NCBI RefSeq assembly: GCF_035818675.1
Contig: NZ_JAYKZZ010000001.1
Span: 124,001 to 188,000 of the forward strand
Source: Parapedobacter flavus
Lineage (GTDB): Bacteria > Bacteroidota > Bacteroidia > Sphingobacteriales > Sphingobacteriaceae
Length of the DNA: 64,000 nucleotides
Reading direction: 5' to 3'
In this document: positions 62,101 through 64,000 of the stretch, piece by piece
Layout: each line of letters starts with the position of its first letter
How positions within the stretch are numbered: position 1 is the first letter of the stretch
Position numbers and translations under genes: made by a program
The notes under the pieces: model-generated
What the model saw: only the letters and a program-made list of their open reading frames with translations
Databases searched by the model: none
What the model was told of the DNA's origin: nothing

Positions 62101-62323
62101 CTTGGGTGAGCGCTTCGGAAGGGGGGAACGCTTTACCATAATAGCTAAAAACACGTCCAAGAAAAATCGTTATGTCCAGCAGGCACGGCTCAATGGGCAG
62201 CCGTTGGAGAATTGCTGGTTCCCTGCATCCGAATTGCTTAAAGGCGGGCAGCTTGAGCTAGTTATGGGGCCGGAGCCCAACACCGAATGGGGTGTCGCGG
62301 TGTTGCCGCCCGTAAGCAACTAA
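59162..62323 (+). CDS. GH92-family glycosidase (alpha-mannosidase type) with N-terminal PL4-like carbohydrate-binding domain
   Basis: 1053 residues, against about 750 for ordinary GH92. A lipoprotein-like or Sec signal is followed by a beta-sandwich (about 25-205, WQIGTADGSADEFALSGG, YVKVTVNGRSWRYALP, SWLVFDGIRLVGP) resembling domain III of family 4 rhamnogalacturonan lyases. The GH92 part starts near 305 (YIDTRMGTAHSRWMIAPGPW). Probable acid Glu769 (TLEYAYDDW) and base residues Asp937/Asp939 (GDEDQGQMSAWFVMSALGLF) are present. GH92 enzymes are calcium-dependent exo-alpha-mannosidases. The opening motif departs from the usual NPFIGT form, so substrate preference may differ. Confidence 0.9.
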   Translation: MMRKILNVMMGCALVTLMCSYKTDEVKAIWQIGTADGSADEFALSGGDYAKFLDNDFGWEDRFYLIGKSTPKEDFPYVLPGPADAWGGSSGTAGRRTYVLNILFSMKTAPQQDGWKLIFDILDTHRERPPYVKVTVNGRSWRYALPKGGGDESLRGDYGKSLKHTLEIPLEADQIKQGGNEINITSLEGSWLVFDGIRLVGPQAAELHSDIGNAYLRKVQVADYQLEELKSQPLLVDVEHLKGEPVVQVDVDGETVLKQTLEQGRYVFEAPMAAVSTQRTSNYKIAIDGKIVNEGRIVRSPQKAAIAADYIDTRMGTAHSRWMIAPGPWMPFSMVKLSPDNQNPGWLSGYDPAFESIGTFSHIHEWTMAGLGTMPTNGKLKTKIGDQSIFKKDSTFYRSSFDKSTEVTDVGYYKVELSDYNIRAELTSTTRCGFQRYTYPGEKDSRVMIDLKIPAEYRYDILDSRITRVSPRRIEGYSKQQSKNVWSKDSNQDYIIYFVIEFDQDMTNFGGWVNDDVIRDTTVTAQRPESMGYFAEFDTRNNRVVQVRSAISYVDIAGARKNLEEEVAQPFGWDFDAVREHNRQTWNELISRVAIQTNDRREKTRFYTNMYRAYCRNAFSDVDGRWVDATEEIQQFDDPDAVALGCDAFWNTFWNLNQLWNLVTPDWSSRWVKSQLGMYDANGWLAKGPAGMEYVPVMVAEHEIPLLVSAYQMGIDNFDVEKVFSAAKKMQTSLPEKVGDGLAGNRDLAAYREHQFVPADKGRFSNTLEYAYDDWTVAQLAKALGQDADYQQFKQRGNWWRNAIDPETGYARIRYSNGEWEKDFDPFSAGGNHQYVEANAWQMTFFVPQNVPALAEVIGKDRFIERLTWGFEASEPLRFNAPGDQYWDYPVVQGNQQSMHFAYLFNWVGQPWQTQKWSRSIVDRYYGFDVSNAYLGDEDQGQMSAWFVMSALGLFQIDGGARVNPIYEIGSPIFERVDIDLGERFGRGERFTIIAKNTSKKNRYVQQARLNGQPLENCWFPASELLKGGQLELVMGPEPNTEWGVAVLPPVSN

Positions 62324-62351
62324 AACAGCAATACACAAGCAAGAACATACC

Positions 62352-63653
62352 ATGAAGAATGCGTTCGTTTTACTGGGGTCAGTTGGAGTTTGTATAGCAG
62401 CATGCGGACCCGATTCGCGTAGCGATCGGGCGCTAGCTGCTCGAATTAGTCAGGATACCTCGATGCAAACGGTTAAATCCATGGCGCAGGCAACCGTGGG
62501 GTCGGGATTCAACGCTGGTGATGGATATGCGGAAGTATGGATCCGTGATTACAATACCTTCATCACATTGGCTACAGCGCTGCACCCGGCAGAAACCATC
62601 GAAGAGAACCTTCGCGTGTTTTTCCGCCTGCAGGGCGAAGATGGTAACATCGTCGATGGCTTCGTTCCCAAAGAAAAAGCCCAAGCCGCGAGCGGCGGGT
62701 ATACCTATATCTACACCGAAATGGAGCCCGATTATGCGGGGCATAAAAACACGGTCGAAACTGATCAGGAAAGTTCGTTGATACAAGCGGTGTATAAATA
62801 CGTCTCGAGCAGTGGGAATAAAGCTTTTTTGCAAGATACCGTGGGAGGGCAAACCGTTGCCCGGCGCATGGAATGGGCCATGGACTTTCTTATGGCACAT
62901 CGGTACGATCGGAAGTACGGCTTGCTATGGGGCGCTACCACGGCCGATTGGGGTGACGTGCAGCCGGAGCATGCCTGGGGCGTCTACCTGACCGACAGCA
63001 CGCATTATGCCATTGATATTTATGATAACGCCATGTTCTTGATTGCACTCGACAATTTGATGGAGCTACTCCCCGAAGTGCGGCCGAAGTGGCGTGCAAT
63101 CCGTGATGAGATTGCTAAGCACTGCATGGCCCATCTATGGGATAAGGAGCGTCAAAAGTTCATCCCACACATCTACTTGGATGGCTCACCCTTTCCCGAT
63201 GGATTCGATGAAATGGGAGTCTACTACCATGGTGGCACTGCCGTAGCCATCGAAGCGGGTTTGCTATCACAAGCACAGGTAAAGCATGCGCTTGATCGGA
63301 TGGTGACCAACGTTCGGGAATCGGGTGCCGCAACCATCGGGCTCACCTTATACCCGACCTACCCGGCGGGCAGTTATAAAAACAAGGGAATGTACCCTTA
63401 TGGCTACCAAAATGGGGGCGACTGGGATTGGTTTGGCGGGCGTATGATTCAACAGCTTATCCACTACGGTCTGGTAGCTGAAGCCTATGAACAGGTACAA
63501 CCGATGCTGCGCCGCGCCGTCGATAATCGGGGTTTTTATGAATGGTATACCGCAGATAATCTACCTAACGGCTCGGGGACGTTCCGTGGGGCAGCGGGGG
63601 TGCTTTATGACGCCATCGTTTTATTCGAGGAGTTTGCCGCTGCCAATCGTTGA
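62352..63653 (+). CDS. Six-hairpin (alpha/alpha)6 glycosidase lipoprotein, family unassigned
   Basis: 433 residues. Lipoprotein signal (GSVGVCIAACGPDSR, Cys18). An (alpha/alpha)6 barrel is suggested by regularly spaced aromatic and acidic motifs: YAEVWIRDYNTFI (60-72), NTVETDQESSLIQAVYKYV, LWGATTADWGDVQPE, YAIDIYDNAMFLIALDNL and GGDWDWFGGRMIQQLIH. The Asp in IRD and an acidic residue near the DWDWFGG segment could be catalytic, as in related GH63/GH125-like enzymes. It follows GH92 by 28 nt and probably completes cleavage of the same glycan. The exact family is unresolved by eye. Confidence 0.8.
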   Translation: MKNAFVLLGSVGVCIAACGPDSRSDRALAARISQDTSMQTVKSMAQATVGSGFNAGDGYAEVWIRDYNTFITLATALHPAETIEENLRVFFRLQGEDGNIVDGFVPKEKAQAASGGYTYIYTEMEPDYAGHKNTVETDQESSLIQAVYKYVSSSGNKAFLQDTVGGQTVARRMEWAMDFLMAHRYDRKYGLLWGATTADWGDVQPEHAWGVYLTDSTHYAIDIYDNAMFLIALDNLMELLPEVRPKWRAIRDEIAKHCMAHLWDKERQKFIPHIYLDGSPFPDGFDEMGVYYHGGTAVAIEAGLLSQAQVKHALDRMVTNVRESGAATIGLTLYPTYPAGSYKNKGMYPYGYQNGGDWDWFGGRMIQQLIHYGLVAEAYEQVQPMLRRAVDNRGFYEWYTADNLPNGSGTFRGAAGVLYDAIVLFEEFAAANR

Positions 63654-63657
63654 TTTG

Positions 63658-63677
63658 GCAACCCGAAGGGTGTTGCG
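63658..63677 (+). terminator. Imperfect hairpin after the six-hairpin glycosidase
   Basis: GCAACCC and GGGTGTTGC pair around GAA with a 2-nt bulge, 5 nt past the stop codon. AT-rich sequence with a run of eight T follows about 25 nt later. It may end most transcripts before the next gene. Confidence 0.35.
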
Positions 63678-63717
63678 TTATTATATTTATTATTACATAA
63701 TTTAATTTTTTTTGTGA

Positions 63718-64000
63718 ATGGAATTGAAGGAAAACGGTGAGACGGAAACAATCACATCGAATGCATCTGCCACATGGAGGAACACGAAACAGGAAATCAT
63801 GCCCGCCACAGTAGGGGCAATGGAAAAGGGGAGGTATAACATTTATCCGTCCCATCCGCTGGATGAAGGGACAATCTACAATGGTTATGAGTCATTGGCA
63901 CAATGGATCGTGAAGCAAAAAACGGTGGTCATAGACGGCTATGTAGGGGTTTTTTGGAATCGCATCGTCGAAGCATTGACCCATGAATTTGAAAAGCGGG
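63718..64000 (+). CDS. Probable class I mannose-6-phosphate isomerase (partial, 5' end only)
   Basis: About 94 residues from ATG 63718, open to the window edge. After a polar lead, the sequence RYNIYPSHPLDEG, then YNGYESLAQWIVKQKTVVID and GYVGVFWNRIVEALTHEFEK resembles the N-terminal domain of large Bacteroidota proteins annotated as class I mannose-6-phosphate isomerase. No signal peptide, so cytoplasmic. It would turn mannose-6-phosphate into fructose-6-phosphate, fitting an alpha-mannoside locus. The catalytic cupin lies outside the window, so the assignment rests on recall of the N-terminal pattern and on context. Confidence 0.55.
   Translation, partial: MELKENGETETITSNASATWRNTKQEIMPATVGAMEKGRYNIYPSHPLDEGTIYNGYESLAQWIVKQKTVVIDGYVGVFWNRIVEALTHEFEKR

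Overview
The window looks like a chromosomal stretch of a Bacteroidota species, most likely a Sphingobacteriaceae relative (Pedobacter/Parapedobacter-like; genus is inference). The evidence is four SusC/SusD pairs, two ECF-sigma/FecR pairs of the Bacteroidota type, promoters matching TTTG-N19-TAnnTTTG, many lipoproteins, and GH92/GH2 enzymes. No rRNA, tRNA, CRISPR array, phage or transposase gene was recognised.

Region 1 (1-8579, minus strand) is a sigma/anti-sigma controlled nutrient-uptake locus: MBL-fold secreted protein, ECF sigma factor, FecR, STN-containing SusC, SusD and a TIG-domain lipoprotein that runs off the left edge. Region 2 (8724-26798, plus strand) is a LacI-controlled locus: SusC (no STN), SusD, two exported glycerophosphodiesterase-family proteins flanking a zinc alcohol/polyol dehydrogenase, a complete Rbs-type sugar ABC importer, a mannitol-dehydrogenase-family enzyme and a fructokinase-type kinase, then an FAD oxidoreductase and an MFS carrier. 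I read it as a system for capturing a phosphodiester-linked polyol or sugar, cutting the phosphodiester in the periplasm, importing the polyol and converting it to a ketose phosphate. Matching palindromes lie in the LacI promoter and at the susC start.

Region 3 (26841-33661) is an accessory, decaying stretch: a frameshifted secreted-protein remnant, a beta-propeller lipoprotein, a 1.2-kb array of 58 tandem 21-bp units with no indels, cstA, an intact Xre/RES toxin-antitoxin pair with its own predicted operator, and several deletion scars (araC tail joined to an NTF2-like gene; a VapB-like antitoxin with a broken PIN toxin joined to an SGNH-hydrolase tail). Region 4 (33790-43903) is a second sigma/FecR/STN-SusC/SusD locus in which both susC and susD carry frameshifts, followed by a Tat-type endonuclease/exonuclease/phosphatase-fold lipoprotein and an FAD oxidoreductase lipoprotein. 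The two fecR-susC gaps share a conserved imperfect hairpin and a conserved start-codon context.

Region 5 (44014-48431) is housekeeping: pruA, then on the other strand a beta-carbonic anhydrase, a SulP anion transporter and a small secreted protein. Region 6 (48704-64000) is a polysaccharide utilisation locus, probably for alpha-mannoside-containing glycans: GH2 enzyme, GntR/UTRA regulator, SusC/SusD, two F5/8-type surface lipoproteins, an unusual GH92, a six-hairpin glycosidase and the start of a gene resembling class I mannose-6-phosphate isomerase. Two 14-bp palindromes of the form TGTAY-N4-RTACA, one on the -7 promoter element, are the likely GntR sites. Across the window, STN domains occur only in the SusC proteins next to sigma/FecR pairs; the LacI- and GntR-linked SusC proteins lack them.
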